This document shows positions 1 through 11,223 of a DNA stretch of 64,000 nt, piece after piece (position 1 is the first letter of the stretch; the number at the start of each line of letters is the position of its first letter). The stretch spans positions 1,039,875-1,103,874 of the forward strand of contig NC_052496.1 in the NCBI RefSeq assembly GCF_009730915.1, given 5' to 3'. The translations under genes and the position numbers were made by a program. The DNA comes from Dioscorea cayenensis subsp. rotundata (lineage: Eukaryota > Streptophyta > Magnoliopsida > Dioscoreales > Dioscoreaceae). The notes beneath the pieces are model-generated. The model worked only from the letters and a program-made list of their open reading frames with translations. It had not been told where the DNA came from and did not search any database.

Positions 1-869
1 CAGTTTAATAGATGAGATTTATCAATTTTAAAAAGAATATAATTTTCATAAATTAGTAAATGATGAAAAATGAGTTTTATGACCTTAAACCCAAAACCAT
101 ATTTACACTTTTTTTTTTAAAAAAAAAATGAATAAACCACTTATATTAAATTAAATAAAACCCCATTTTTTCCCTATTTATATAAAAAAAAAAAATTCAT
201 ATGAGTGTTTTATTTTTATCCAAATTATTATTATTTTTGTATTATGGACATTGTCAGCCCTGTTTTATAAGGTTGAGACTCTTGTATATATTATCAAACA
301 ATTTATGAGTATTTAGCAAGGAGCCCCCAATAAATTTTAAATTTTCAAATATTTAATGTGGTTTTTGATAATAAAAAGCATCTTGATTCATGTTTGACAA
401 AACTAGGTTTATTGAATTCCTGAATTTTGTAAATTCTCCACATCCTTTTATATATGATTACATTGATGAGCTATTCACTCAAATTTATACCCATTAGGTT
501 ATATAATAATACCCTGAAAAGATAAATTTCTCTACTGCAGCATGACAAGATTATCAAATACAGTTTTTTCACATAATTCGAAGACTAATAGTTTTATACA
601 AACACAATATCATTCTTGAATCTGGAGTACATATTATATATGTTATCCTGGTTAGAAAATCACCAAAGGCCATGCAAAAAATATCTGCAGGGAAAATCTG
701 ATGGTTGGTGCAGCATTATTAGTCATTTAACAACTCAACAGCAATTAATAATAAATATAATAATATTACTCTAGAGAATGAAACAACTATATATGACAGT
801 GGCAGAAGTGATTAAACAGACAGCAAGATCGAGAACAATTAATTAATACAAACAAATGAAGGCATAAAG
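1..869. other. AT-rich spacer, no gene seen
   Basis: I see no open frame or RNA gene here. Around 110-165 there is a T-run followed by A-run and then AATAAACCAC and ATATTAAA, which resembles the minus-strand 3' end of the LINE-like elements found elsewhere in the window (compare 53024), so this is probably an old retroelement tail. Confidence 0.5.
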
Positions 870-1067
870 TCACCGAATAGTGAATGAAGAAGCTTGGAAC
901 AGAGGCCTGCACTGCATGTTAGAGCACGCCGCCCTTGTGACCAATGAGAGAGATGGCTGGATATCTAGTTCCAATGGCTCCCGGGAGATCAATGATAAAA
1001 CTGAGGACCGAATCCACCCACTAAACCCAGGCTTAAATGATTGGGGTTGAGGGGCCTGCATATCCAT
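870..1067 (-). CDS. Possible small protein or terminal exon, 65 codons
   Basis: A 65-codon frame opens with ATG at 1067 and stops at 870. It sits in a short stretch distinctly richer in G+C than the AT-rich DNA on both sides, which is the main reason to list it. The product starts MDMQAPQPQSFKPG, has a hydrophobic-polar centre and no membrane segment or motif I recognise. An ATAAATATAAAATAG stretch lies only about 20-30 bp upstream of the ATG, too close for a normal TATA-to-start distance, so this may instead be the last exon of a gene or no gene at all. No function is proposed. Confidence 0.25.
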   Translation of the reverse strand: MDMQAPQPQSFKPGFSGWIRSSVLSLISREPLELDIQPSLSLVTRAACSNMQCRPLFQASSFTIR

Positions 1068-1723
1068 TTTGCTGTTCTATTTTATATTTATCTGTTCACA
1101 GAATCACAGGAACAGAGACTCTCATCAGAAAGAATGCTATACACACACACTCTTTATGTTTTTGCAGTTACATTTTCTGATCATGATCATCATCACTCAA
1201 ATGTCAGTGTCTTCTCACTTGTTTGTCACCAAGGCCTGGACTGCATGCATGAAGATGTGTGTTTATGCCACCTGCTCATGTTGTGACGTTACCCATCCCC
1301 GTGTACGCTTCTGTGATGAGAATTCCCATGCACCTGCCTTTGCTGCTGCAGTCTCTCACTCTCTCTTTACTGTTTGCAAGTCTTTGGAATATGTTCACTT
1401 TGATTAATTTATTTATTTTGACGAGTGATTTATTTTACATTATGTGTGCACACACGTACATGGTACGCTCACGCTCCCAGAAGATGGTGCACATGTCTAT
1501 CCATTCTCATGTCCGGTTGATCATCACGCAATCATCCATCAAGGTGTATGTCAATCAATCAATCAATCATGTTAGGGACAGTCAGGGGAGCCATTTTGGA
1601 GTAGGCCTAATCTCTGTTTAGATATTAAGATGATCTAGTCCCAAACACTAGTAAATTTTTCTTTGAATTAGAAATGAGCCACAAAAAGGAAAGCTTTTCA
1701 AGAAGGGTAGGTAAAAAATAGTG
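1068..1723. other. Spacer left of the Harbinger element
   Basis: Several overlapping short frames occur here in different phases, with no coding signature or recognisable motif. A short CAAT-type tandem (about 1552-1568) is present. Nothing else is seen. Confidence 0.4.
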
Positions 1724-1726
1724 TAA
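1724..1726. repeat. Left target-site duplication TAA
   Basis: TAA immediately precedes the terminal GGGCCC of the Harbinger element and is repeated at 9583-9585 right after its other end. Three-base TWA duplications are characteristic of this superfamily. Confidence 0.8.
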
Positions 1727-1775
1727 GGGCCCGTTTGTTTCGCTGAACCCATGGCTGAAGTGGGCGAAGTGGCGA
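1727..1775 (+). repeat. Left terminal inverted repeat of the Harbinger element
   Basis: Begins GGGCCCGTTTGTTTCGCTG. The reverse complement of 8530-8577 reads TTTGGTTGGGAAGTGCATGG and continues with CCGAAGTGG, matching the left end from its TTTG onward (CATGGCTGAAGTGG on the left, CATGGCCGAAGTGG on the right). The repeat is imperfect, with a variable stretch of about 10 bases between TTTG and CATGGC. Confidence 0.75.
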
Positions 1776-1960
1776 GTTCGATGACATTTGAGTGTGTTTG
1801 GTTACTTGAAGTGGTCCCAGAAGTGGTGATGTGACAAGTCCGGAACTCGGTTACTTCGCCATCTGACTTCGGGCCAAGAAATCCCGAAGTGGCACTTCGG
1901 TTCCCCACTTCCAGCACGTGGTAACACGTGATGACCCTTAAGATTACCCCACTTCCTGAT
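1755..1960. repeat. Left subterminal GAAGTGG motif cluster
   Basis: About ten copies of GAAGTGG, ACTTCGG or ACTTCC, on both strands, lie within some 200 bp of the left end. The right end (8340-8577) carries a matching cluster. Subterminal motif arrays of this kind are usual binding sites for the transposase or its Myb-like partner. That role is inferred. Confidence 0.6.
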
Positions 1961-3739
1961 TGCCTGTTCACTTTCCCATTTCTCTTCTCGCGATCCTTCG
2001 TTTTCATCGCCGCCAGCCCGTGATGTTCTACATCTTTTGTTAGGGTTTCTAGTCCGCCGTCGAGAATCGCGTTCCTCTTCACTTCCCCCCTTCCCTCCCG
2101 TACGTCATTGACGTTGCTTGTCTTCTTTGCCTAGTTCTTCAGCTCTTCTCTCGAGCGCAATGGGATTATATAAATTTGTTTCCGGTTTTTGGTTCAATCC
2201 TTGTAGTCTAACTACTATGTTTTTTTGTTACAATCACGGATCTAGTGCACGCCCGACAATTTCCTCCCAGATCTATCGCAGTTCTTTGTCTTCGGAGGTT
2301 TGCCCTTTGCTCACTGTGTAAACTGGTTTTTACCCTTCGATGTGAGTATCTTTCTTGATATTGTAGATCTTTTGAGTTTGTCAAAGCGATTTTTGTAGGT
2401 TTCTTTCCCGGTGTTATGTTTGTTAACCAAGTTTTTTTAGTTTGTTTTTTTCCGAATATTTTTGTTTGTATAAAGCTCGGCAATTTGCCTTCCAATTTTT
2501 TTGTATGGGCTATTGTAATTTTTTCCCTGTGTTTTGCTTTGATATTAACCCATCCTTTTTTTCCCATCCTTTTTTTCCCATCTTTGTTTCTTGTCATGTG
2601 CTTTTCTCGTATGAGTTGGTTCCCCATTAACCCATCCTTGTTTGTTTTTCCATGTGTTTTTGCCTTTCAAATTACCTCGATCTGTAATTGTTACTCGTAT
2701 TTTTCCATGTTTTGTGATTTTTCTTTTCATTCATCGTGTTTTTGTTTTTCATAGTAAAACACATCTTTAATTCTTCTTGAACTAGTTTCCATTGTATTAT
2801 GGTTTGAATTCCTTACAATCATCTATTATGTGATTTAGTTTGTCTAATGTTGAATTCATTGTTTCCAAGTCCATTTTGAAGACTTTCATTTTTTGTTTTT
2901 CTTGATTTTTGTGTTCTTCATCTTATCATGCTTGCAGTTTGATATTTGTTCATTGTGTATATGGACCAAATTCATATGATAGTGTCTTATTTAGTAATTC
3001 TGCTTCACAGTCAGTTGTTCAACATTTTTCCTGTTAACTATTTCTTTAAAAAAGCACATATCATATCTTGGACATTGTTTTTTGCAAGTTGTGTTCCCTT
3101 TTAAGAAGTGTCATTGTTGATTCATTTCTAGCATCTGTATTGCCTATCATGTGATGATATATACTTTGCAACTTTGTGAAGTAGACATTTATATTGTCGC
3201 AGTTTTCATGAAAGTGTTCTATTAATTGCAATATCATGTGATGCCATATATTTTTTTTTCACCTTTGGCATATGTATTGTTTATCATAGTGTTCTATCAA
3301 TGTACTTCTCATGGGCTATACTTGCATGACAATGCTACTTCTTTATGATGTGTTCCTTTTTAAGAAGTTAGATTCTTAAACTTTTTCCAGCAGTTGTATT
3401 GTCTAACATGTGATGGCAGAGGTGGACTTATATATTCTCTCAGTTTGAAGTTATTAAGTGGTCTACTAAATGCATGATCATGTTATGGCATATATTTTTG
3501 TCACCTTTTTTTCGCAGCCGCATTGTCTGCCATAGTGTTCTGTCAATATAATCGTTATGTATCGTACTTGTATGCCATTGTTTACTCGCTAATGATGTGT
3601 TCCTTAATAAAAACATTAAGAAGTCATAGACCGGTAATGACAGAACATGATTATCCTAGTTGGTTTATATACTTAACATGTGTGGACCGAATTAGATTAT
3701 CTGCTAAATTTAGTCTTACTCCATTCCTCCATTATGTAG

Positions 3740-5087
3740 ATGGATAGTTGGGCAGTTAATGAGCGCACGAGGCCATTGGCTGCTGCGTTCACAACTGTTA
3801 TTGTCATTATTGTGTACCTAGTAGAGGAAATGCATGTTACTAGGCCGGGCAGAAGTAAAGAACCATCAATTTTTCGTGACCTAACTAGGAAACGACATAT
3901 GGAACGCATTCTTAGGGGTGGGCAAGATTATTGCGTAAGCTATCTTAGAATGGATGTAGGTCCTTTCTTACATCTTTCTTCCATCTTCCGTGACAAGCAC
4001 CTCCTCGTAGACAGTAGACATGTGTCGGTCGAGGAACAATTAGCCATCTTCTTGCATATAGTTGGCCACAACACCAAGAACAGGATAATGCGAGTTGAGT
4101 TCCTACGATCTGGGGAAACCATTAGCCGATATTTTAACAATGTCCTCCGAGCTGTGTGCGCCATCCGTGATGATTTTGTTCACCCCCCAAGTGGTACTTG
4201 CCATCACGAAATAGAGACGAACCCAAATTGGTACCCTTTCTTTAAGGTAAGTAATTAATCATATATTAAATTTTTACTAGCAGAGATTAAAAAAAACCAT
4301 GCTTGTCAATTTTGTTATACTTTATCACCTCCATGTAGGATTGTGTGGGTCTATTAGACGGGACACATGTTGATGCTTCTGTCCCTTCTAATGAAATACC
4401 ACGGTTCCGTGGCCGAAAGGGTCCAACACAAAATGTCCTCGCGGTGGTGAACCCTGACTTACAGTTCACCTATGTGTTGGCGGGTTGGGAAGGCTCAGCA
4501 AATGACTTCACTGTGTTAAAAGATGTATTAGCACGACCACATCCCGAGGGGTTGAAGGTGTTAGAAGGTATAACGTATTGATTTTGTTTGTTGCAGATTA
4601 AAATCAGTAATTATTAAACGTTTCTTGTATTGTAGGAAAATACTATTTGGTAGACGCTGGGTACACAACAATGAATGGTTTCATAGCACCGTACCGCGGC
4701 GTTAGGTATCACCTAAAGGAACATAGTGGCAGGCCACCAACCAATCCGAAAGAATTGTTCAATCTCCGGCACTCAATGTTACGCTCCCGAGTTGAGCGTG
4801 CTTTCGGCACATTGAAGAACCGTTTTAAGATTCTAACCTCTCACCCATTTTTCCCCTTCAGGACTCAGGTTAAGCTCGTCCTTGGGTGTTGCATCATTCA
4901 TAACTATATTGCAGGTGTCGACCCGAGTGATAGGATATTGCTTGAAGGAAGCACACAGCAAGATGAATATATTAATGCGTCACAAACCCGATCACAACGA
5001 GCACAACGTGAGGAAAATAGGCAGTGGGTGGAGTTGAGGGATAACATTGCAAATGACATGTGGAATCGCTACAATGGCTTCGTCTGA
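3740..5087 (+). CDS. PIF/Harbinger DDE transposase (three exons)
   Basis: Endonuclease/strand-transfer subunit of the surrounding transposon. Exons 3740-4246, 4339-4567 and 4636-5087 join at GT-AG sites to a 395-residue product. The N-terminal half resembles the helix-turn-helix region of plant Harbinger transposases. The DDE_Tnp_4 catalytic domain shows the first Asp in LLDGTHVDA (exon 2), the second in GSANDFTVL, and the Glu in RSRVERAFGTLKNRFKIL (exon 3). All three catalytic residues are present and no frame is broken. The ATG lies directly after an AG (TATGTAG|ATGG), so the 1.6 kb T-rich stretch upstream is probably a 5' UTR intron. A domesticated HARBI1-like gene is unlikely, because terminal repeats and target duplications surround it. 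Confidence 0.9.
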
Positions 5088-5672
5088 CCCTAATATGTTC
5101 TTTAGACCCTAATATGTTCTTTAGACTTTTTCCATCAATGCTTTTTTCTTTAATCTTTTTACCTCGAATGCTTGTGATATTCTGCATGAGTTATTGCTAT
5201 GTGTGATACCCTTGTTGTTGATTTCTTTCAGTCATATGATTCAGATGCAATGTATGATGTGTTTCCTTTCCAATTTCCAAGTTGTGCTTCTTTTTTTGTT
5301 GTGTCTATTATGCTTTGTTTGCAACGTGCTTTTGTTTACGCTATCTGAATTGCTTTTGTTGTTTTTCCTATTTGTTGGATTCCCCACTTGTTACAATGTT
5401 GTCTATTTATTTTTGTTTGTAGAAATTTAATTACCTTGCTTACTTGTTCTTAAGTTTTACTCATCTATTTTGTTTTGTTTTGTTTTCCTAATCAGCTATC
5501 TCTTTTCCCGGGATTTATTTGAATGCTTGTTTCCTTGGGGTTTTATGTTAATGTATTTGTTGATCTGTATGTGTGTATATGTTTGGTCCATTCTTAGCTA
5601 TATCTTGTGCTGACAGCATGTTCATGCTAATATTATGGTTGCTTAGCATGCTATGATTTTTTTCTTAATAGA

Positions 5673-6667
5673 ATGTCAACTCCAATTGAGGGGTCAGATC
5701 GCGCGAGTGACAGGGTTTCTTCAAGGTCAACCGCAAGCAAGCGCGGGACCCCTAACAAGAGATGGAAACCCGACTATGATAATTTCCTGATTCCACTCCT
5801 GGTGGAGCAAGCTCGAAAGGGACTCAAGTGTGATAAGTCTTTCAAACGAGCAGCGTTTGCCTTTGCTGCCGTACAAGTCAATGCTAGGTTTGGTACAACT
5901 TTCACTGCCGAGAACGTGGAGAATCACTACAGGACATTGAAAGCACGTTATGGCGAGATAAAAAAGGCAAAGGATTTGAGTGGTGCAGGGTGGGATGATG
6001 CAACCAAGACTATCACACTCGACCCTGTTGTAGCGTTCACATACACAGAGGTAAGTAGTGTTGTCAATTAGGAAATTAGACGATTTCAAATATTTGTAGT
6101 TGTGAACAATCAATTGTTCATTTGGTTTTATTACAGGCACACCCTGCTGCAAGGGCCTTCATCAACAAACCAATTGAAAATTATGAAAACTTGAGGATCA
6201 TTTGCGGTGATGATTATGCAACAGGGTACTATGCGACATCCATGTTTTCTGAATTTGAGGTACCCTCGGAACATGAGGACGACAACCCTGACAATGGTGA
6301 CTCTCCCCCAATGGACCATGGCAGCGATGAGGATTGCGATGTTCATTCTGCTCCACCTATTGTTAACAGTCCTGCCACTTCATCCACCCCAAGATCACAG
6401 CGTTCAAATAGGGGTCCGAAAAATAATAGCATGATGGGTGACCTACTTGTTGTCGTTGGTGAGATGGCTGATGCAATCAAGAACCCAACCCATTGGACTG
6501 AAACTTTATATACAAAGGTCATGGAGGTCGAGGGTTTTGATGAGCAGGTGTTGGTTGATGTTTTTGACTATCTTCGGGCGCGCGAAGATGAAGCCAGGGG
6601 ATTTATGCCGAAGAAAATGGCGTTGCGCGTTGATTGGATCGAGAAATACCTGTCTCAGATGGAGTGA
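5673..6667 (+). CDS. Harbinger-associated Myb/SANT-like DNA-binding protein (two exons)
   Basis: Second gene of the transposon. Exons 5673-6050 and 6137-6667 encode 302 residues. The N-terminal part has the plant Myb/SANT-like domain (Myb_DNA-bind_3 type): KRWKPDYDNFLIPLLVEQ, then a central helix region and ENVENHYRTLKARYGEIKK. It is followed by the conserved GAGWDD, AHPAARAFINKPI and YATGYYATS blocks common to this family. The middle is acidic and low in complexity, and the C-terminus is helical. In known Harbinger systems this partner binds subterminal DNA and brings the transposase to the nucleus. Here that is inferred from family membership and from its position downstream of the transposase in the same direction. 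An acceptor (CTTAATAG) sits one base before the ATG, pointing to a 5' UTR intron. Confidence 0.88.
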
Positions 6668-8339
6668 ACATGCCTCACTGTTTCTGTTCGATATTCAGCT
6701 CAGCTGGATAGTTTAACTGAACCAAGACATCTACCTTTTGTTGTTTGTTTCATCCGTGCACTCCATGCATCTATCTTTTGTTTGCTGCTTATCTTATCAT
6801 GTTGACATATGTTTGCACATTATCTGCATTAGCATATTTCCATCCTGACTGCTATTATGTTTATGCATCTAATTCCAGCATATTTTGTTCATGTAGCTAC
6901 TATTATGTTTATCTGTATGTGGATCTAGTAGGGTTAGTATATATGCTTGTTGTGGTTTATGTCTTACCATGATTCTAACATGATCTTTGTTATTGATTTT
7001 GGTTTTATTTGTGTCTTATTTCAGGTGATGTGGGTGTGGTTATGATGAGTACAAGGGTTGCGACAATGCACAAAGGCAAGTACCCTTTATGCAGCCACAA
7101 GCAGTTGGGGTTGCACTGGCGGGGCAAAATAAAAGGCGGTCCACGCCTTTTCTTTGCAGCCATATCGTGCCCCAATGTGGCTTGTACAGGCTGAACACAT
7201 ACTACTTCCATCTTTTTTTTCAATCATATTTTCTTCAGTGTTTGGTTTTGTGTGAGTGTGTGCCCACGTTTGTGTATGTGTGTGTGTGTGTGTTTTCTTG
7301 GATTGTGACAAGTGAGGCGAGGCAATCAGGAGGCATCTATGCCACCATTGCAGTCCACTTGTCTACATCCTTTTCTATAATTTATCAAACTGGTTTTGAG
7401 AAAATTTCCTAAAAGTTGCAAATATATTAAGGGATCAATGCCGATGATAGTGCTACATTGTCGCCCTTGTGACCTGAACCAATTTGATCAATTATGCTGC
7501 TACTTCAGTGTTGAAAGAGACATGCAAGAGTTATCTGTGCAGCCGGTCTTCAAATTTGTGGATGTTTCCATATTCAGGACTCAGATATTTGCAGGTATTG
7601 GATCTATTTGTTTATCTGTGTAGCTGGTCTTCAAATTTTATACATTGTTTGCAGGCTTTTGTTGAAGGTTGCATTTGTTGGATGTTGCAATTGCTGATTT
7701 CCATCAACGCATGTACATGAATTCAATCCTTCAAGTTTGTGGTCATGTCAATATATTTTTCACTGTCAGCTGTATAACAATGAATGTGAGTTCTTCAATG
7801 TGAGGAGTTGTACTGATTTTTTTCATGTTTTTTTCAATGTAACAAGTTGTATTGACTATTTGAAAATTTTGGAAGCACAGTTTGTAGTCAATTGGTTGAA
7901 AATGTAAATAAATTTTAAAGTTTGTTACATCTGATGTCTTTTTTTGTTAGTATGGTAAAAAGATTGATGGATGTTTGTGCATTCTTAGATCAATATGACA
8001 ACGTTTTCAAGACACCAATCTTCTAACTCCACTAAATTCTGGTCTAACATGTCATTTTCTTGTCAATAACTTTAATTATTTGGAAAACCAAAATTTGTAT
8101 ATTGTTATTATGTTGTTTGGCAATTTTTAGTTGGTTGTGTAATTTGTGTTAATACTTTGATTCCATAATTAACGTTCATGTTAATATTAATTTCATAAAT
8201 TTTAAAATTATAATATTAACGCAAACAGCATTGGAAATATATTTTTTAAAAAAAAATTAACAAAACTAATTTGATTTTAACATAATCAAATAATCAAGTT
8301 AAATAAATTATATTAATCAAATGAAAGGGGGTAATCTCA
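6668..8339. other. Non-coding 3' part of the Harbinger element
   Basis: T-rich DNA after the Myb-like gene. It has several short frames without coding character and a short TG tract near 7277-7292. Probable 3' UTR and internal spacer of the transposon. No further gene is seen. Confidence 0.5.
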
Positions 8340-9582
8340 CCTCCTTCCGAAGTGGTGATCAGAACTCTACTTCGGAGCCACCAAACACTGGGAACTCCTG
8401 AAGTTACATTTTCCAGCCTCACACTTCCACCATCCAAACACAGGAAGTGGCTACTGATTTCACACTTCCACATTTAACCAAACACATGGAAATACTCACT
8501 TCTAACTGAATCCCCCACTTCAGCCGAAGTGCTATTTTCGAACTTCCACCACTTCGGCCATGCACTTCCCAACCAAANNNNNNNNNNNNNNNNNNNNNNN
8601 NNNNNNNNNNNNNNNNNNNNNNNNNNNNNNNNNNNNNNNNNNNNNNNNNNNNNNNNNNNNNNNNNNNNNNNNNNNNNNNNNNNNNNNNNNNNNNNNNNNN
8701 NNNNNNNNNNNNNNNNNNNNNNNNNNNNNNNNNNNNNNNNNNNNNNNNNNNNNNNNNNNNNNNNNNNNNNNNNNNNNNNNNNNNNNNNNNNNNNNNNNNN
8801 NNNNNNNNNNNNNNNNNNNNNNNNNNNNNNNNNNNNNNNNNNNNNNNNNNNNNNNNNNNNNNNNNNNNNNNNNNNNNNNNNNNNNNNNNNNNNNNNNNNN
8901 NNNNNNNNNNNNNNNNNNNNNNNNNNNNNNNNNNNNNNNNNNNNNNNNNNNNNNNNNNNNNNNNNNNNNNNNNNNNNNNNNNNNNNNNNNNNNNNNNNNN
9001 NNNNNNNNNNNNNNNNNNNNNNNNNNNNNNNNNNNNNNNNNNNNNNNNNNNNNNNNNNNNNNNNNNNNNNNNNNNNNNNNNNNNNNNNNNNNNNNNNNNN
9101 NNNNNNNNNNNNNNNNNNNNNNNNNNNNNNNNNNNNNNNNNNNNNNNNNNNNNNNNNNNNNNNNNNNNNNNNNNNNNNNNNNNNNNNNNNNNNNNNNNNN
9201 NNNNNNNNNNNNNNNNNNNNNNNNNNNNNNNNNNNNNNNNNNNNNNNNNNNNNNNNNNNNNNNNNNNNNNNNNNNNNNNNNNNNNNNNNNNNNNNNNNNN
9301 NNNNNNNNNNNNNNNNNNNNNNNNNNNNNNNNNNNNNNNNNNNNNNNNNNNNNNNNNNNNNNNNNNNNNNNNNNNNNNNNNNNNNNNNNNNNNNNNNNNN
9401 NNNNNNNNNNNNNNNNNNNNNNNNNNNNNNNNNNNNNNNNNNNNNNNNNNNNNNNNNNNNNNNNNNNNNNNNNNNNNNNNNNNNNNNNNNNNNNNNNNNN
9501 NNNNNNNNNNNNNNNNNNNNNNNNNNNNNNNNNNNNNNNNNNNNNNNNNNNNNNNNNNNNNNNNNNNNNNNNNNNNNGGCCC
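8340..9582. repeat. Right subterminal motif cluster and terminal inverted repeat (interrupted by gap)
   Basis: Copies of CACTTCC, ACTTCGG and CCACTTC recur from 8346 to 8570. The inverted repeat proper runs through the last bases before the gap (CCCAACCAAA, 8568-8577) and resumes after it with GGCCC at 9578-9582. Confidence 0.65.
8578..9577. other. Assembly gap of exactly 1000 N
   Basis: One thousand undetermined bases, a placeholder-like length. The bases on both sides fit together as a single Harbinger terminal repeat with only about two bases missing, so the gap size is probably arbitrary. Confidence 0.95.
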
Positions 9583-9585
9583 TAA
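9583..9585. repeat. Right target-site duplication TAA
   Basis: TAA directly after the terminal GGCCC, the partner of TAA at 1724-1726. Confidence 0.75.
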
Positions 9586-10030
9586 GTAGTCAAAGGATAT
9601 GTATGTCGTCATTTACTCCCCTGATTCTCTTGGCCTGGCCTGCATTCATAAATACAGCATGTCAAGTGTACGCACAGAGAAAAAGAGAGAGAGAGAGAGA
9701 AGGTCAGCAGGAAGGATCCCAGAAGACATTTGAAGAGAGCCTGAGTATTGATGACAATATGATGAAAAAGCTGGCTAACACCTGTTCATAGATCTTCAGT
9801 TTTGTTCAGCATGCATTCATTGCTCTCATCAAACTGGAACCCACTCAAAAAAAAGTTCAAAAACAAGCCACTTTGTTTCACTATACTCTGACAATACATT
9901 TTACAAAGATGGAACAAAAACTCTATGCAAAATTGGGCAACATGTACATACAATAGTGCACCTGAACTTAAAAAGGATATTTTTCATCATCAACTGATTC
10001 AATTTCTTCTGTTTGGGAAAAAAAAAAAAG

Positions 10031-11185
10031 TTAGGCTTCAGTAGTAGGAGTTGAGCTTTTTGTTGCAAGGTTCTTTTTCTCATTCCAGTGAAGATGTATG
10101 TCCTTGGCTATGTTACAGGCATCTGAAGCAGTGCCCAGAAGGCCTCGTTTTGTGAAGCCCACACAGTACAAACCATTAGAGCCCTTCCAGCCATTGGGGA
10201 ATGGAGACTTGGGCATTCCTTCTCCTGTAAAAATATCATCACCCTGCAAAAGGATATATATGCCCAAAGTTAATTTCATTCCTCAACATAGTATTTATTT
10301 TAATAATCTCTGATTCTCTCTGGGAAGACAAACTATTAAGTATATCAATTAATATTGAACAAAAATAATAGTATATGTTGTTGATCATAGAAGAAGCTGA
10401 AATCTATGGTCTCTGCGCGCAGGAGCTACATTGCCATTACAAGGCAACACACAGCATCACTATTGGTACTTTCTTACAACATAAGAAAGATAACGTACAA
10501 ACAAGTGATTCTGCTGAACATGAGTGCAAAAACGCACAGAAAAAGAGGGAGAGAGAAACAAAAATTTAAAAGAAAAAGAAAAAAAAAAAAAGAAAAAGAG
10601 AAAGAAAACAGTAGTGATGGACACTAAGAAGATCTGAAGAAGAAGAAGAAGTAGTAAAGTACAGTAAGTAACATGTAGCTAGCTGGCAATAAACAATCAA
10701 GTCATGCATACCCTGAGCCATGAGGGAACGTTGCTCTTGTAACCAGTGGCCAGAACAATGGAATCCATCTCCTCCTCCCTGCCATCCACGAACTTCACTC
10801 CTTCCTTTCTTATCTCCTTCACCGCTCCCATCACCTTCATGAAAGACATGCAAACAGATATAATTAACCCCACGACAAACATCACTGTCCACCCGTGAAC
10901 CACAGTGTATGATCAAAAGAGGGAGCTATACCTTGATATGGCCGGATTTGATGTGAGAGAGGGCGCCGACGTCAAGCACAGGGGTCTTTCCGGTGTGATT
11001 CTTAAGCTCAATAGGCCCAGTCTTAGGCCGCCGGAGACCAAGTATGTCAGTGTCGCCCAAAATAAGCTGAGCCATTGCCAGGAGGAACTTGTCCACTAAC
11101 CTGAGTGGTAGCCATTTTAGTAGAGCCATAGCCACTCCAAACGTGGAGAAACCAAGCATCTCTCTCGGCAACACATGCACCTTTA

Positions 11186-11223
<38 letters not shown>

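Larger units (their letters stand above)
1727..9582 (+). mobile_element. PIF/Harbinger DNA transposon, apparently complete, two genes
   Basis: The element starts with GGGCCCGTTTG at 1727 and ends with GGCCC at 9582, and is flanked by the trinucleotide TAA at 1724-1726 and 9583-9585. A TWA target duplication is typical of the PIF/Harbinger superfamily. Inside are the two genes expected of an autonomous member, both on the + strand: a DDE transposase (3740-5087) and a Myb/SANT-like protein (5673-6667). Both are intact with good splice sites. Ends are rich in repeated GAAGTGG or its complement. The apparent length of about 7.86 kb includes a 1000-N gap (8578-9577) that probably hides only a few bases, so the true size may be near 6.85 kb. 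Confidence 0.9.

Noticed and set aside
2416-2754. Hydrophobic F/C-rich frames in the left part of the Harbinger element
   Set aside because: They come from T-rich non-coding DNA, probably a 5' UTR intron of the transposase, and overlap in several phases.
8419-9791. Three long open frames crossing the N gap on both strands
   Set aside because: Over 80% of each is undetermined sequence. They exist only because N has no stop codons.
11186-11222. Regular repeats considered as a CRISPR-like or coding array
   Set aside because: Simple trinucleotide microsatellite within an intron of a plant gene.
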